DNA of 61,764 bases from assembly GCA_902536925.1 (NCBI GenBank), contig CACAZL010000005.1:1-61764 (forward strand), given 5' to 3'. Below are positions 41,302 through 50,309 of the stretch, piece after piece. A program made the position numbers and the translations under genes. Origin of the DNA: an uncultured Pelagibacteraceae bacterium. Its GTDB lineage: Bacteria; Pseudomonadota; Alphaproteobacteria; Pelagibacterales; Pelagibacteraceae. Each line of letters begins with the position of its first letter. The stretch's first letter is position 1. The notes beneath the pieces are model-generated. The model made no database searches. It was not told the origin of the DNA and saw only the letters and a program-made list of their open reading frames with translations.

Positions 41302-42734
41302 TAAGCAACTCTAAGTTTTTGTTTACTTTGTAAATAATTATCAATTGATGTTGCGGCATCTCTTCCGTCTTTGATACCCCAAACCACTAAAGATGCTCCA
41401 CGAACTATATCTCCGGCTGCAAAAACTCCCTCTATACTAGTTTCCATTGTATCAAAATCTGCTTTTATTGTTCCCCATCTTGATACTTGTAATTTTTCTT
41501 CGTTAAATAATTTTGGAAGATCTTCAGGATCAAATCCGAGTGCTTTGATTATAAGATCAGCTTTAATTTCAAAATCTGAATTTTCTTCAACAACTGGTTT
41601 TCTTCTACCGCTATCATCTGGCTCACCCAATTTCATTTTATTAACAACTACACTTTCAATTTTATTTGTTCCCTTAAACTCTTTAGGGCTTGTTAACCAG
41701 ATGAATTCAACACCTTCTTCTTCTGCATTGCCAACTTCTCTTGCTGATCCTGGCATATTTTCTCTATCTCTTCTATATAAACATTTTACAGATTTAGCAT
41801 TCTGTCTTACCGAAGTCCTTAAGCAGTCCATTGCTGTATCGCCACCTCCAATTACTACAACATCTTTGCCTTCAGCATTTAAAGTTCCGTTATCAAACAA
41901 CTCAACTTTATCACCTAGTCCTTTTTTATTTGATGCTGTCAAAAATTCCATGGCAGGGAAAATATTACTCAAATCGTTACCAGGTATATTAACTTCTCTA
42001 GCTTTATAGACTCCTGTAGCTATTAAAATTGCATCATGTTTTTCTCTTAACTCCGTCAAGCTGGAATCTTTTCCAACTTCAAAGTTTAAGACAAATTTTA
42101 TTCCGCTTTCTTCCAAAAGTTTTATTCTTCTTTGAACAACATGCTTTTCTAATTTAAATCCTGGGATACCATATATTAGTAGCCCTCCAGCTCTGTCGTA
42201 ACGATCATATATAGTTACCTTGTATCCTTTTTTTCTTAGTTGTTCTCCACAAGCAAGTCCAGCAGGACCAGAACCTATAATTCCTACACTCTCATTTTTT
42301 TCACTATTTATTTCTATTGGTTTAACCCAACCATTTTCCCAAGCTTTCTCTGTGATATATTTTTCTATTGATCCAATAGTTACTGTTCCATGACCTGATT
42401 GCTCTATTACACAATTTCCTTCACACAGCCTATCCTGGGGGCAGATTCTTCCACAAACTTCTGGCATGTTGTTTGTGCTTTGTGATAATTGATAAGCTTC
42501 CTCATATCTTCCCTCTGCGGTTAGTTTAAGCCAATCTGGTATATTGTTACTTAATGGACAATGAACTTGGCAAAATGGTACTCCACATTGGGAACATCTG
42601 CTTGACTGTTGAACAGCTCTATCTTTTAGAAATTCTTGATATATTTCATCAAAATCCTCTTTTCGGTCTGATATATCTCTTTTAGGTGGATTTTGTTGAC
42701 CTATATCAACAAACTTAAGCATTTTTTCTGACAT
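41301..42734 (-). CDS. gltD: Glutamate synthase (NADPH) small subunit
   Basis: This 477-residue flavoprotein passes electrons from NADPH to GltB. It has the N-terminal cysteine-rich Fe-S segment CSQCGVPFCQVHCPL and CGRICPQDRLCEGNC, the FAD loop VGIIGSGPAGLACGEQLR, the NADPH loop VVVIGGGDTAMDC and the C-terminal FAAGDIVRGASLVVWGIKDG. It is the promoter-proximal gene, preceded by a 179-bp intergenic region. Confidence 0.96.
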   Translation of the reverse strand: MSEKMLKFVDIGQQNPPKRDISDRKEDFDEIYQEFLKDRAVQQSSRCSQCGVPFCQVHCPLSNNIPDWLKLTAEGRYEEAYQLSQSTNNMPEVCGRICPQDRLCEGNCVIEQSGHGTVTIGSIEKYITEKAWENGWVKPIEINSEKNESVGIIGSGPAGLACGEQLRKKGYKVTIYDRYDRAGGLLIYGIPGFKLEKHVVQRRIKLLEESGIKFVLNFEVGKDSSLTELREKHDAILIATGVYKAREVNIPGNDLSNIFPAMEFLTASNKKGLGDKVELFDNGTLNAEGKDVVVIGGGDTAMDCLRTSVRQNAKSVKCLYRRDRENMPGSAREVGNAEEEGVEFIWLTSPKEFKGTNKIESVVVNKMKLGEPDDSGRRKPVVEENSDFEIKADLIIKALGFDPEDLPKLFNEEKLQVSRWGTIKADFDTMETSIEGVFAAGDIVRGASLVVWGIKDGRDAATSIDNYLQSKQKLRVA

Positions 42735-42913
42735 GGTGGACGCTGTATATACGATAAAAATTTAATAATAAACAATTACAAGGTCATAAATATTGACTAA
42801 TATTTCACAAAACTTAAGTAAATCAGCGGTTTTTTCTTATTATGCATAGATGATATGCAAATATGTAATTGCTTTAATTTGGTTACAATTTCGTTATGAA
42901 GTATTGGATCTAA
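42735..42913. promoter_or_regulatory. Divergent gltD/uppP intergenic region with a 6-bp inverted repeat
   Basis: At 179 bp this is among the longest gaps in the window and must hold start signals for leftward gltDB and rightward uppP. It contains an inverted repeat TGCATA-gatga-TATGCA (42843-42859), which could be an operator half-site pair. In AT-rich sequence a 6-bp repeat is weak evidence. I could not settle on a convincing -35/-10 pair for either direction. Confidence 0.3.
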
Positions 42914-43681
42914 ATGATTTCAAAATATGTAGAGACGCTAATTTTATCAATTATTCAAGGAATATCTGAGTTTATTCCAGTTAGCTCGTCTGCACATCTT
43001 TTAATTATATCAAGATTGAGTGACTTCAATGTTAGCAACCTACAATTAGATATTAGTCTGCATTTAGGTTCTTTGTTAGCAATTATTTTATTTTTTAGAA
43101 AAGAGTTAATAAATATCATTAATAATAAAAATATATTTCTACTAATAATTCTTGGGTCTATACCATTAGTTATTGTTGGTTATATTTTTTACTCCACAAA
43201 TTTAATTGATCAATTTAGAAACTTAAAAGTTGTCGCTTGGACAACTTTGATTTTTGGAATTTTATTATACTTTTCGGATAAGTTTGAATTAAAAAATAAA
43301 ATTTCTTCAGAATTAAATATTAAAAGTATTATTATAATAGGGTTATTTCAGATTTTAGCTATTATTCCAGGAGTCAGTAGATCAGGTATAGTAATTACAG
43401 CTTCAAGATTTTTAAAATTTGATAGAGTTGAATCATCAAAGATAGCTTTTTACTTGTCTATTCCAGCTTTAGCAGGTGCAAGTGTTTTGGGATTTAAAGA
43501 TGTTATTGATGATCAAATAAATTTTGATGCTATATTTATTTTTTCTACTTCAGCTTCATTTTTATTTTCTTATTTTACAATTAAATATTTTCTTATTTAT
43601 GTTAAAATGTTCAGTTTGAGTTTTTTTGTTATTTATAGAATAGTTTTAAGTATTATTCTTTTTTCAATTATTTACATATGA
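42914..43681 (+). CDS. uppP: Undecaprenyl-diphosphatase
   Basis: This 255-residue polytopic membrane enzyme (BacA family, about eight helices) recycles undecaprenyl pyrophosphate for envelope polysaccharide and peptidoglycan synthesis. It has both active-site motifs: QGISEFIPVSSSAHLLI near the N-terminus and IIPGVSRSGIVITASR in the middle. Length is normal. The 3' end overlaps the convergent EamA gene by 18 bases. Confidence 0.95.
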   Translation: MISKYVETLILSIIQGISEFIPVSSSAHLLIISRLSDFNVSNLQLDISLHLGSLLAIILFFRKELINIINNKNIFLLIILGSIPLVIVGYIFYSTNLIDQFRNLKVVAWTTLIFGILLYFSDKFELKNKISSELNIKSIIIIGLFQILAIIPGVSRSGIVITASRFLKFDRVESSKIAFYLSIPALAGASVLGFKDVIDDQINFDAIFIFSTSASFLFSYFTIKYFLIYVKMFSLSFFVIYRIVLSIILFSIIYI

Positions 43682-44563
43682 TTTTTTGGACGTTGGAGCA
43701 ATTTGAGAAAATATTACGGCAATAAGAATTAATACACATCCTATAATATTATTTATATTAAGAACTTGACTTAAAATAATCCATCCAGCAATTGTTGCAA
43801 AGACACCTTCAAGAGAGTAAATTATTGCTGCTGGAGCTTCTTCAATATTTTTTTGTGCAAACATTTGTAAAGTAAAAGCAATTCCTCCAGATAAAACGCC
43901 TGCATATAATATTGAGCTATACTCAGTTAAAATTTTTGTAATAACTACTTCCTCTAAAATAAAAGCAAATATAAGAGATAAACTAAAAACAAGAGCTGCT
44001 TGTAATGCTGCATAAAAAATTGGTATATTAAACTTCTCCATAAATTTTCCAGCGAAAATTATATGTAAAGCCCAAAATAGTGAGCATAGAATAACTAAAG
44101 CATCACCTATCATAATTTCTGAGTTTGAAAAATCACTTAATAGGTAAACACCTATTATACATAAACCTATTGAAGGCCAAAGACTCCAATGGACTTTAAT
44201 AGAATAAATAAAAAATAATAAAATTGGAACTAACGGAACGTAAAAAACTGTAAAGAAAGCTGCATTAGCTATATTCGTATATTGTAATGCGGCTTGCTGT
44301 AAGTAGGTACCCAAAAATAATGATATACCCATTAAAAATAAATATTTTAAAAATAATTTTTTATTAGAATTGATTTCATAATTAATTTTTTTTCTCTCTA
44401 AAATTAAAGCTATTGGCAGGACTGTAAGAAAACCAACAAAAAATCTAGATGCATTGAATGTTAGTGGACCAATATTGTCCATGCCTGTGTCTTGAGCAAT
44501 GAAAGCAGTGCCCCAAATAAATGTTGTTATCAAAGCACATATAAGCGATGTAGTTTTGGACAT
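43664..44563 (-). CDS. EamA-family (drug/metabolite transporter superfamily) permease
   Basis: This 299-residue protein has ten hydrophobic segments forming two EamA repeats. The first contains IWGTAFIAQDTG and NASRFFVGF, the second FWALHIIFAGKF and PAAIIYSLEGVFATIAGWII. DMT transporters export or import metabolites; no substrate can be assigned. It lies 14 bp downstream of the dioxygenase gene in the pyruvate dehydrogenase transcription unit, which might hint at a linked substrate. Confidence 0.85.
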   Translation of the reverse strand: MSKTTSLICALITTFIWGTAFIAQDTGMDNIGPLTFNASRFFVGFLTVLPIALILERKKINYEINSNKKLFLKYLFLMGISLFLGTYLQQAALQYTNIANAAFFTVFYVPLVPILLFFIYSIKVHWSLWPSIGLCIIGVYLLSDFSNSEIMIGDALVILCSLFWALHIIFAGKFMEKFNIPIFYAALQAALVFSLSLIFAFILEEVVITKILTEYSSILYAGVLSGGIAFTLQMFAQKNIEEAPAAIIYSLEGVFATIAGWIILSQVLNINNIIGCVLILIAVIFSQIAPTSKKSYVNN

Positions 44564-44577
44564 TAATTTAATTAAAT

Positions 44578-45675
44578 TTAGATAATATTATTCATTCTAC
44601 AACAGCTATCAAAATCTTCTTTATTAATATAGCAACCAGCCATTTTTCTTATACCTGAAAATGCACCTCTACCATGCATTACTCTCCAATTATTAAAAAT
44701 TAGTAATTCACCAGGTTTTAAAATATGCCTCCACTGATATTGCTTTTGGTTTGCCATCATATCAAATACTTTAATTGCTTTATAAAAATTAATTGTTTTC
44801 TGATTAGTTTCTCTAAAAGGTGCTCTATCGTAATTGTTAAAACTAATTTGTTCAAAATTATTTTTTTCATTTAATTTTATTATTGGTCTTTTTGCTTCAA
44901 GGCGAACACCATCACCAATATAAGAACCTTTAACTTTTGTATTTGTTAAAGTTTTAAAATGTTTTTTATATTTTTGTTTGATTTCATTTGCCAATTTAAA
45001 TCCATCTACCATTATAGAATCTCCACCTTTAGCATCATACTTGCAACAAAGTAGTAATTGTAAACCTGGAGCATCATTACTATATGTAGAGTCTGTATGT
45101 GGTCTCAGTTCTTGGTTTGAATATGCACTGTCTGCTTTTTTATTATTTGATTCAAAAGTCCACAATCCTCCAAAAATCGAATTTCTGACATAACCTATTT
45201 TTTTAGCTATATATTCAACAGAGTTTAAATTCTTTGAACAATTTCTTACGACTGCAAAACCATATATGTGGATTTTTTTTAATAAATTTTTAAATCCAAC
45301 TTTAGTTTTTAATTGTTTATAATTAATGAAAATTTGATTTTTTATATCTTTATCTTTCCAAAATTGAGCATCACTTTTAGTTTCTTCTTTTTTTAAAGAA
45401 TTTTTTTTTAAAAATTTATATGAATATTTAGTTGGTTTATTTTCATCAGACCATAATATTTCAATGAATTTCCCTTTTTTTAATAATTTTGCTTTTTTAA
45501 CTTTGATATTAATGTTTAAATTTGCGGTATAAGTTGTTCTTTGATTGGTTTTAAAATCCCAGTTTTCTTTATTTTTAATATGATCTCTTAACCAAATATT
45601 AGGAAATGTTTCAAACTTATTGTCATTAAAGTAAAATACAGTTTTATTATTTAAAAGTTTAAAATTTTTAATCAT
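44578..45675 (-). CDS. TauD/GBBH-type 2-oxoglutarate dioxygenase (trimethyllysine or gamma-butyrobetaine dioxygenase-like)
   Basis: This 365-residue Fe(II)/2-oxoglutarate enzyme has the iron facial triad H193 and D195 (RPHTDSTY) and H334 (RVMHGRGAF). A distal Arg follows the last His (SGIRK). The N-terminal domain resembles the GBBH/TMLD-specific DUF971-like module: NIWLRDH, then FKTNQRTTYTANL, closer to trimethyllysine dioxygenase than to BBOX1 by eye. In BBOX1 that module binds zinc through cysteines; here no Cys occurs before C146, so the zinc site is lost. It probably hydroxylates a quaternary-amine carnitine precursor. It overlaps aceF by four bases. Confidence 0.8.
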   Translation of the reverse strand: MIKNFKLLNNKTVFYFNDNKFETFPNIWLRDHIKNKENWDFKTNQRTTYTANLNINIKVKKAKLLKKGKFIEILWSDENKPTKYSYKFLKKNSLKKEETKSDAQFWKDKDIKNQIFINYKQLKTKVGFKNLLKKIHIYGFAVVRNCSKNLNSVEYIAKKIGYVRNSIFGGLWTFESNNKKADSAYSNQELRPHTDSTYSNDAPGLQLLLCCKYDAKGGDSIMVDGFKLANEIKQKYKKHFKTLTNTKVKGSYIGDGVRLEAKRPIIKLNEKNNFEQISFNNYDRAPFRETNQKTINFYKAIKVFDMMANQKQYQWRHILKPGELLIFNNWRVMHGRGAFSGIRKMAGCYINKEDFDSCCRMNNII

Positions 45676-46955
45676 TGCTTAGCTAATTTGTAGGCAAAGT
45701 TTTTACCAAGGTTATTTTTTAATTCATTATTAAATCTTGAACCCTCAGCACCGTCAATAATTCTATGATCGTAAGAGAGAGATAAAGGCAACATTGTTCT
45801 AGGTTTAAATTGTCCATCAATATAAACAGGTTTAATATAAGTCCTTCCAATTCCTAAAATAGCAACCTCAGGATAATTTATTATAGGAGTAAAATATGTT
45901 CCTCCAATGCCGCCTAGGCTTGTTATAGTTATGGATCCTCCATAAAACTCTTTTTTATCTATCTTCAAATTTCGACAATCATCACTAACTTTTTTTAAAT
46001 CCTTGCTTATTTGATCTATATTCTTTTGATTAGCATTTCTTATTTTTGGCACCATTAAACCATTGGGAGTATCAACTGCAATTCCTACATGGAAGTATTT
46101 TTTTAATGTTATTTTTCCATTTTCAATATTGTCAATAGAACTATTAAATCTTGGAAAAACTTTCAAAGCTTCCACAACTGCCTTTATAATAAATGCTAAT
46201 GGAGTAATTTTCTTTTTTTCTCTAGTAAAAGTATCAGTCAAATTTTGTCTAAATTCTTCTAACTCAGTGATATCTGCTTCATCACAACTAGTAACATGCG
46301 GTATTGTTTGCCAAGAATTTGATAAATGTGGAGCAGCAATTCTTTTAATTCTTGGTATATCTTGAATTTCTACATCTCCAAAATCAGCGTGATCATATTC
46401 TGAGGGCTTTATAGATGGAGCCTTCTTTTCTTCTTGAGGTTTATTAAAATTAAAAGATACGAATTTTTTTATATCCTCCTCTATAATTCTTCCTGATCTT
46501 TGTGATCCAGTAACATTATTAATATCAACACCAAGTTCTCTTGCAAATTTTCTAGTTTTTGGGCTAGCAAGTGCTTTGCTTGATTTGAATACACTAACTC
46601 TATTATTCTTTAATATTTCTTTTGGTTTTGAAATTACTTTTTCGGGTGGTTTTTGTATAATTGTTTCTTCTTTAATCTCTTTGACCTCTTCTTCAATTTG
46701 CTCATCTGGTTTTTCTTCTTCTGAACCAATTATTAGTATTGATGAACCCTCTGAAACCTTATCACCAACTTTTAAATTAACTTTTTTAACACTACCTGAG
46801 TATGGGCTTGGGATCTCAACACTTGATTTATCACTTTCTATTGTAATTATCGGATCATCTTTATTAATATTTGATCCTGCCTCTATTAATACCTCAATTA
46901 CTTCAACATCTTTAAAATCACCAATGTTAGGAACTAATACTTCTTTCTCGCTCAT
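45672..46955 (-). CDS. aceF: Pyruvate dehydrogenase E2, dihydrolipoamide acetyltransferase
   Basis: This 427-residue E2 has one N-terminal lipoyl domain (lipoyl-lysine K43 in ESDKSSVEIP) and an acidic/Pro linker. A peripheral subunit-binding domain follows (about residues 128-168, SPKTRKFARELGV), then the catalytic acetyltransferase domain with the SYDHRIIDGAEGSRF active-site motif. E. coli AceF has three lipoyl domains; here there is one, and another is fused to E1. The ATG overlaps the aceE stop by one base. Confidence 0.95.
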   Translation of the reverse strand: MSEKEVLVPNIGDFKDVEVIEVLIEAGSNINKDDPIITIESDKSSVEIPSPYSGSVKKVNLKVGDKVSEGSSILIIGSEEEKPDEQIEEEVKEIKEETIIQKPPEKVISKPKEILKNNRVSVFKSSKALASPKTRKFARELGVDINNVTGSQRSGRIIEEDIKKFVSFNFNKPQEEKKAPSIKPSEYDHADFGDVEIQDIPRIKRIAAPHLSNSWQTIPHVTSCDEADITELEEFRQNLTDTFTREKKKITPLAFIIKAVVEALKVFPRFNSSIDNIENGKITLKKYFHVGIAVDTPNGLMVPKIRNANQKNIDQISKDLKKVSDDCRNLKIDKKEFYGGSITITSLGGIGGTYFTPIINYPEVAILGIGRTYIKPVYIDGQFKPRTMLPLSLSYDHRIIDGAEGSRFNNELKNNLGKNFAYKLAKQ

Positions 46956-49900
46956 TATAATTTTGTGGGCATAGGCTTATCTTTATCAATTTTATATTTT
47001 TTAATTGCATCTACCGCATGTTTAGAAGCAATTAATTGTTCATTAGATAAAATACTTAAGCCATATGCAACTATATGCTCTTTATCGACTTCAAAAAATT
47101 TTCTTAGATTTTTTCTTGTATCACTTCTACCAAATCCATCTGTACCCAATGAATAAAAACTTTTATTTATGTAAGGTCTAATTTGGTCAGAATTCATTCT
47201 CATGTAATCTGAAGCTGCTAAAATAGGACCTTCAGTTTTTCCAAGGCATTTTTCAACGTAAGAGATTTTTTTCTCTCTTCCTGGATTAAGCAAATTATAC
47301 CTTTCTGTTTCAAGTCCATCTCTTCTTAATTCATTAAAACTGGTAACACTCCATACTTCACTATCAACTTGATATTCATTTTGTAAAATTTCTGCTGCTT
47401 CAATCATCTCTCTTAAAATTGTTCCTGAACCCAATAATTGAATCTTATTTTTTTTATTTTTGCTGAAATCTTTTATTTTATACATCCCTTTTAATATGCC
47501 TTCTTCACAATCTTTGGGCATCTCTGGATGAGAATAATTTTCATTCATTGTTGTAATATAGTAAAAAATATTTTCATGTTTTTCATGCATTCTTCTTAAA
47601 CCTTCTTTAAAAATTGTAGCTAATTCATAATGAAAGGTTGGATCATAAGAAACACAATTTGGAATTGTTGATGCTAATAAATGACTGTGACCATCTTGGT
47701 GTTGAAGGCCTTCTCCAGCCAAAGTTGTTCTTCCAGCTGTAGCTCCAATTAGAAATCCTCTTGTTTGACTATCTCCAGCTGCCCACGCAAAATCCCCAGT
47801 TCTTTGAAAACCAAACATAGAATAAAAAAGATAAATTGGTATCATTTCTATATCATGATTTGAATACGATGTTCCTGCAGCTATCCATGATGCCATGGAT
47901 CCAGCCTCATTTATTCCTTCCTCTAAAACTTGACCACTTTTCTCTTCCTTGTAAGAGCTTAATTGAGCTGAGTCCTCTGGCTCATATTTTTGACCTTCAT
48001 GCGCATATATACCTATTTTTTGGAAAAAACCTTCCATACCAAATGTTCTTGCTTCATCAGGGATTATTGGAACAAGTCTTGGAGCAACATTTTTATCTCT
48101 TAGCAAATTCGTCAACATCCTAACAAGTGCCATAGTAGTTGACATTTCTTTTTCACCGGTTGATTTTTTCATAAAGTCAAAAATATCATTACTTGGTGTT
48201 TTGATTGGTTTCGAAAAAGACGATCTCTCAGGAATATATCCTCCTAAAGCCAATCTTCTTTTTTTTAAGTATTTTATTTCCTCTGAATTTTCATCAGGTC
48301 TAAAGTATTCTATATTTTTGACTTGTTCATCTGTTAATGGAACATCAAATCTATCTCTATAATATAGCAAATCATCTACACCTAATTTTTTTTGCTGATG
48401 GGTTGTATTTATACTTTCACCAGATTTTCCCATACCGTATCCTTTAATTGTTTTAGCTAATATGACTGTTGGTCTGTCTTTTGTATTAATAGCTTTATGA
48501 TAAGCAGCATAAACTTTATGTGGGTCGTGACCGCCTCTATTTAATTTCCAAATATCGCTATCCGTATAACTTGCAACTAGATTTTTAAGTTCAGGGTATT
48601 TCCCAAAGAAGTTATCTCTAACATATAAACCGCCTTTTGCTTTAAAGGCTTGGTATTCTCCATCAACTGCTTCGTTCATTCTTTTTACAAGTAAACCTGA
48701 TTTATCATTTGCGAGTAAAGGATCCCAATATGATCCCCAAATGACTTTTATTACATTCCATCCAGCTCCTCTAAAAATTCCTTCTAATTCTTGAATAATT
48801 TTACCATTGCCTCTTACTGGACCATCTAATCTTTGTAGGTTGCAGTTCACAACATAAATCAAGTTATCTAACTTTTCTCTTGCTGCTAAACCAATAGATC
48901 CTAGAGCTTCTGGCTCGTCTATTTCACCATCTCCTAAGAAAGACCAAACTTTTCTATTCTCATCTTTAATTAATTTTCTATTAATAAGATATTTCATAAA
49001 TCTTGCCTGATAGGTTGCCATCATTGGTCCAAGACCCATGGAAACAGTTGGAAACTGCCAAAACTTAGGCATCAGCCATGGATGAGGATAAGATGACAAA
49101 CCTCCTGGGTAAACTTCCTGTCTGAATCTATCTAATTGTTTCTCGTCAAGTCTTCCTTCCAAAAAAGCTCTAGCGTAAATACCTGGGGCTGAATGTCCTT
49201 GGAAATAAATTAAATCTCCACCAAATTTATCGCTTTTAGCTTTCCAAAAATGATTCATTCCTATATCATAAAGAGTTGCTGCTGAAGCAAATGTCCCGAT
49301 GTGACCTCCTAATGAAGGATCTCTCATGTTTGCTCTGACAACCATCACTGCTGAATTCCATCGAATTAGTGCTCTGATTTTTCTTTCGATATTTTGATCG
49401 CCTGGAGATTTTATCTCTTCATCTGCTGGTATAGTGTTTATGTATGGTGTATTTTGGGTGTAGGGTATATTTGATCCCTCTTTATATGCCTGATCAATTA
49501 ATTGTTTAATTAAAAAGTGAGCTCTCTCAGGTCCCTCGGAATGTACTACAGCAGACAAAGATTCTAACCATTCTTTTGTCTCTTGAGGATCAATATCATT
49601 ATTATTTTCAACTATTTCTAATCTTTCATTATGTTCTTCTACTTGTGTATTTTCTACTTTGATCTCTTTATGTGCACTCGTATCTAATTCAGAATTATTA
49701 TATACATTAGAATTTTCCGCTTCGGCAATTATTTTTTCCGTTGCAGGTGGTATCTTTTCAATAGTTTCTTGTTTTTGCTTAGTTCCATTCTCAGAGGATA
49801 ATGTTAGTATCAAATCTCCTTTAGAAACTTTGTCACCAATCTTTATGTTAATACTATCTACAACACCCTCAAAAGCAGATGGTACTTCAACACTTGATTT

Positions 49901-50023
49901 ATCACTTTCTAAAGTTATTACAGGGTCATTTTTAGAGATTTTATCTCCTTCTTTTACAAGAATTTCTATGATTTCTACTTCTTCAAAATCTCCAATATCT
50001 GGAACTAGTAATTTTTCACTCAT
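46955..50023 (-). CDS. aceE: Pyruvate dehydrogenase E1 (homodimeric AceE type) with N-terminal lipoyl domain
   Basis: The 1022-residue product contains a full lipoyl domain at residues 1-78 (lipoyl-lysine K42 in ESDKSSVEVP) and a low-complexity Glu/Asn linker (about 80-150). A complete AceE-type E1 follows: MRDPSLGGHIGTFASAATLY, YFQGHSAPGIYARAFLEGR, the thiamine-diphosphate motif GDGEIDEPEA...NCNLQRLDGPVRGNG, and AGEGLQHQDGHSHL. Typical AceE is about 890 residues, so the extra 130 are the fused arm. It decarboxylates pyruvate and acetylates lipoyl groups. It is the first gene of aceE-aceF-dioxygenase-EamA. E3 is not encoded nearby. Confidence 0.94.
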   Translation of the reverse strand: MSEKLLVPDIGDFEEVEIIEILVKEGDKISKNDPVITLESDKSSVEVPSAFEGVVDSINIKIGDKVSKGDLILTLSSENGTKQKQETIEKIPPATEKIIAEAENSNVYNNSELDTSAHKEIKVENTQVEEHNERLEIVENNNDIDPQETKEWLESLSAVVHSEGPERAHFLIKQLIDQAYKEGSNIPYTQNTPYINTIPADEEIKSPGDQNIERKIRALIRWNSAVMVVRANMRDPSLGGHIGTFASAATLYDIGMNHFWKAKSDKFGGDLIYFQGHSAPGIYARAFLEGRLDEKQLDRFRQEVYPGGLSSYPHPWLMPKFWQFPTVSMGLGPMMATYQARFMKYLINRKLIKDENRKVWSFLGDGEIDEPEALGSIGLAAREKLDNLIYVVNCNLQRLDGPVRGNGKIIQELEGIFRGAGWNVIKVIWGSYWDPLLANDKSGLLVKRMNEAVDGEYQAFKAKGGLYVRDNFFGKYPELKNLVASYTDSDIWKLNRGGHDPHKVYAAYHKAINTKDRPTVILAKTIKGYGMGKSGESINTTHQQKKLGVDDLLYYRDRFDVPLTDEQVKNIEYFRPDENSEEIKYLKKRRLALGGYIPERSSFSKPIKTPSNDIFDFMKKSTGEKEMSTTMALVRMLTNLLRDKNVAPRLVPIIPDEARTFGMEGFFQKIGIYAHEGQKYEPEDSAQLSSYKEEKSGQVLEEGINEAGSMASWIAAGTSYSNHDIEMIPIYLFYSMFGFQRTGDFAWAAGDSQTRGFLIGATAGRTTLAGEGLQHQDGHSHLLASTIPNCVSYDPTFHYELATIFKEGLRRMHEKHENIFYYITTMNENYSHPEMPKDCEEGILKGMYKIKDFSKNKKNKIQLLGSGTILREMIEAAEILQNEYQVDSEVWSVTSFNELRRDGLETERYNLLNPGREKKISYVEKCLGKTEGPILAASDYMRMNSDQIRPYINKSFYSLGTDGFGRSDTRKNLRKFFEVDKEHIVAYGLSILSNEQLIASKHAVDAIKKYKIDKDKPMPTKL

Positions 50024-50134
50024 TTCGCTATTTGTATATATATATATTATTTACTTTTAATAGATGTATATTTTTGACCATTATTAAAATTTAGTAAAAT
50101 TAATAATAAATGTTAAAAGAATGGATTATATTTA
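50024..50134. promoter_or_regulatory. Divergent aceE/tRNA-Arg intergenic region with putative tRNA promoter
   Basis: This AT-rich 111-bp gap separates leftward aceE from rightward tRNA-Arg. On the + strand TTGACC (50074-50079) followed after 15 bases by TAAAAT (50095-50100) is a plausible but short-spaced sigma70 promoter for the tRNA. A run of alternating TA (about 50037-50048) lies just upstream of aceE. Confidence 0.3.
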
Positions 50135-50211
50135 GCGCCTGTAGCTCAATTGGATAGAGCGCTTGGCTACGGACCAGGAGGTTCTGGGTTCAACTCCTAG
50201 CAGGCGCACCA
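50135..50211 (+). tRNA. tRNA-Arg (anticodon ACG)
   Basis: This 77-nt tRNA begins GCGCCTGTAGCTCAATTGGA and ends with an encoded CCA. Acceptor GCGCCTG pairs with CAGGCGC; the anticodon arm CTTGG-CTACGGA-CCAGG gives ACG, read as ICG after A34 deamination. The T-arm contains GGGTTCAACTCC. It is immediately followed by a small membrane peptide gene and a thioesterase on the same strand. Confidence 0.97.
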
Positions 50212-50225
50212 AAAAAGAAGGAAAA

Positions 50226-50309
50226 ATGAAAGTATCTTTGCAAAAATCTGTAATTTATTTTTTTGTAATAGTGTTAATAATATTATTTTTAATTACTTTA
50301 ATAATTTAA
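50226..50309 (+). CDS. 27-aa single-helix membrane peptide, hypothetical
   Basis: Directly after tRNA-Arg, an ATG with a good Shine-Dalgarno-like AAGAAGGAA seven to eight bases upstream opens a 27-codon frame. The peptide has a short basic start (MKVSLQKS) and then an uninterrupted hydrophobic helix. Its TAA shares one base with the ATG of the thioesterase (taATG), the same junction style as confirmed genes here. This supports a translated leader or small membrane protein; no family is known to me. Confidence 0.5.
   Translation: MKVSLQKSVIYFFVIVLIILFLITLII

Noticed and set aside
41371..42009. 212-codon + frame opposite gltD
   Set aside because: It is a long shadow frame in a region with higher GC at conserved motifs; gltD is unambiguous and the frame has no recognisable domain.
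50037..50048. Alternating TA run as a simple-sequence phase-variation repeat
   Set aside because: It is only about six units, intergenic, and not unusual in such AT-rich sequence.
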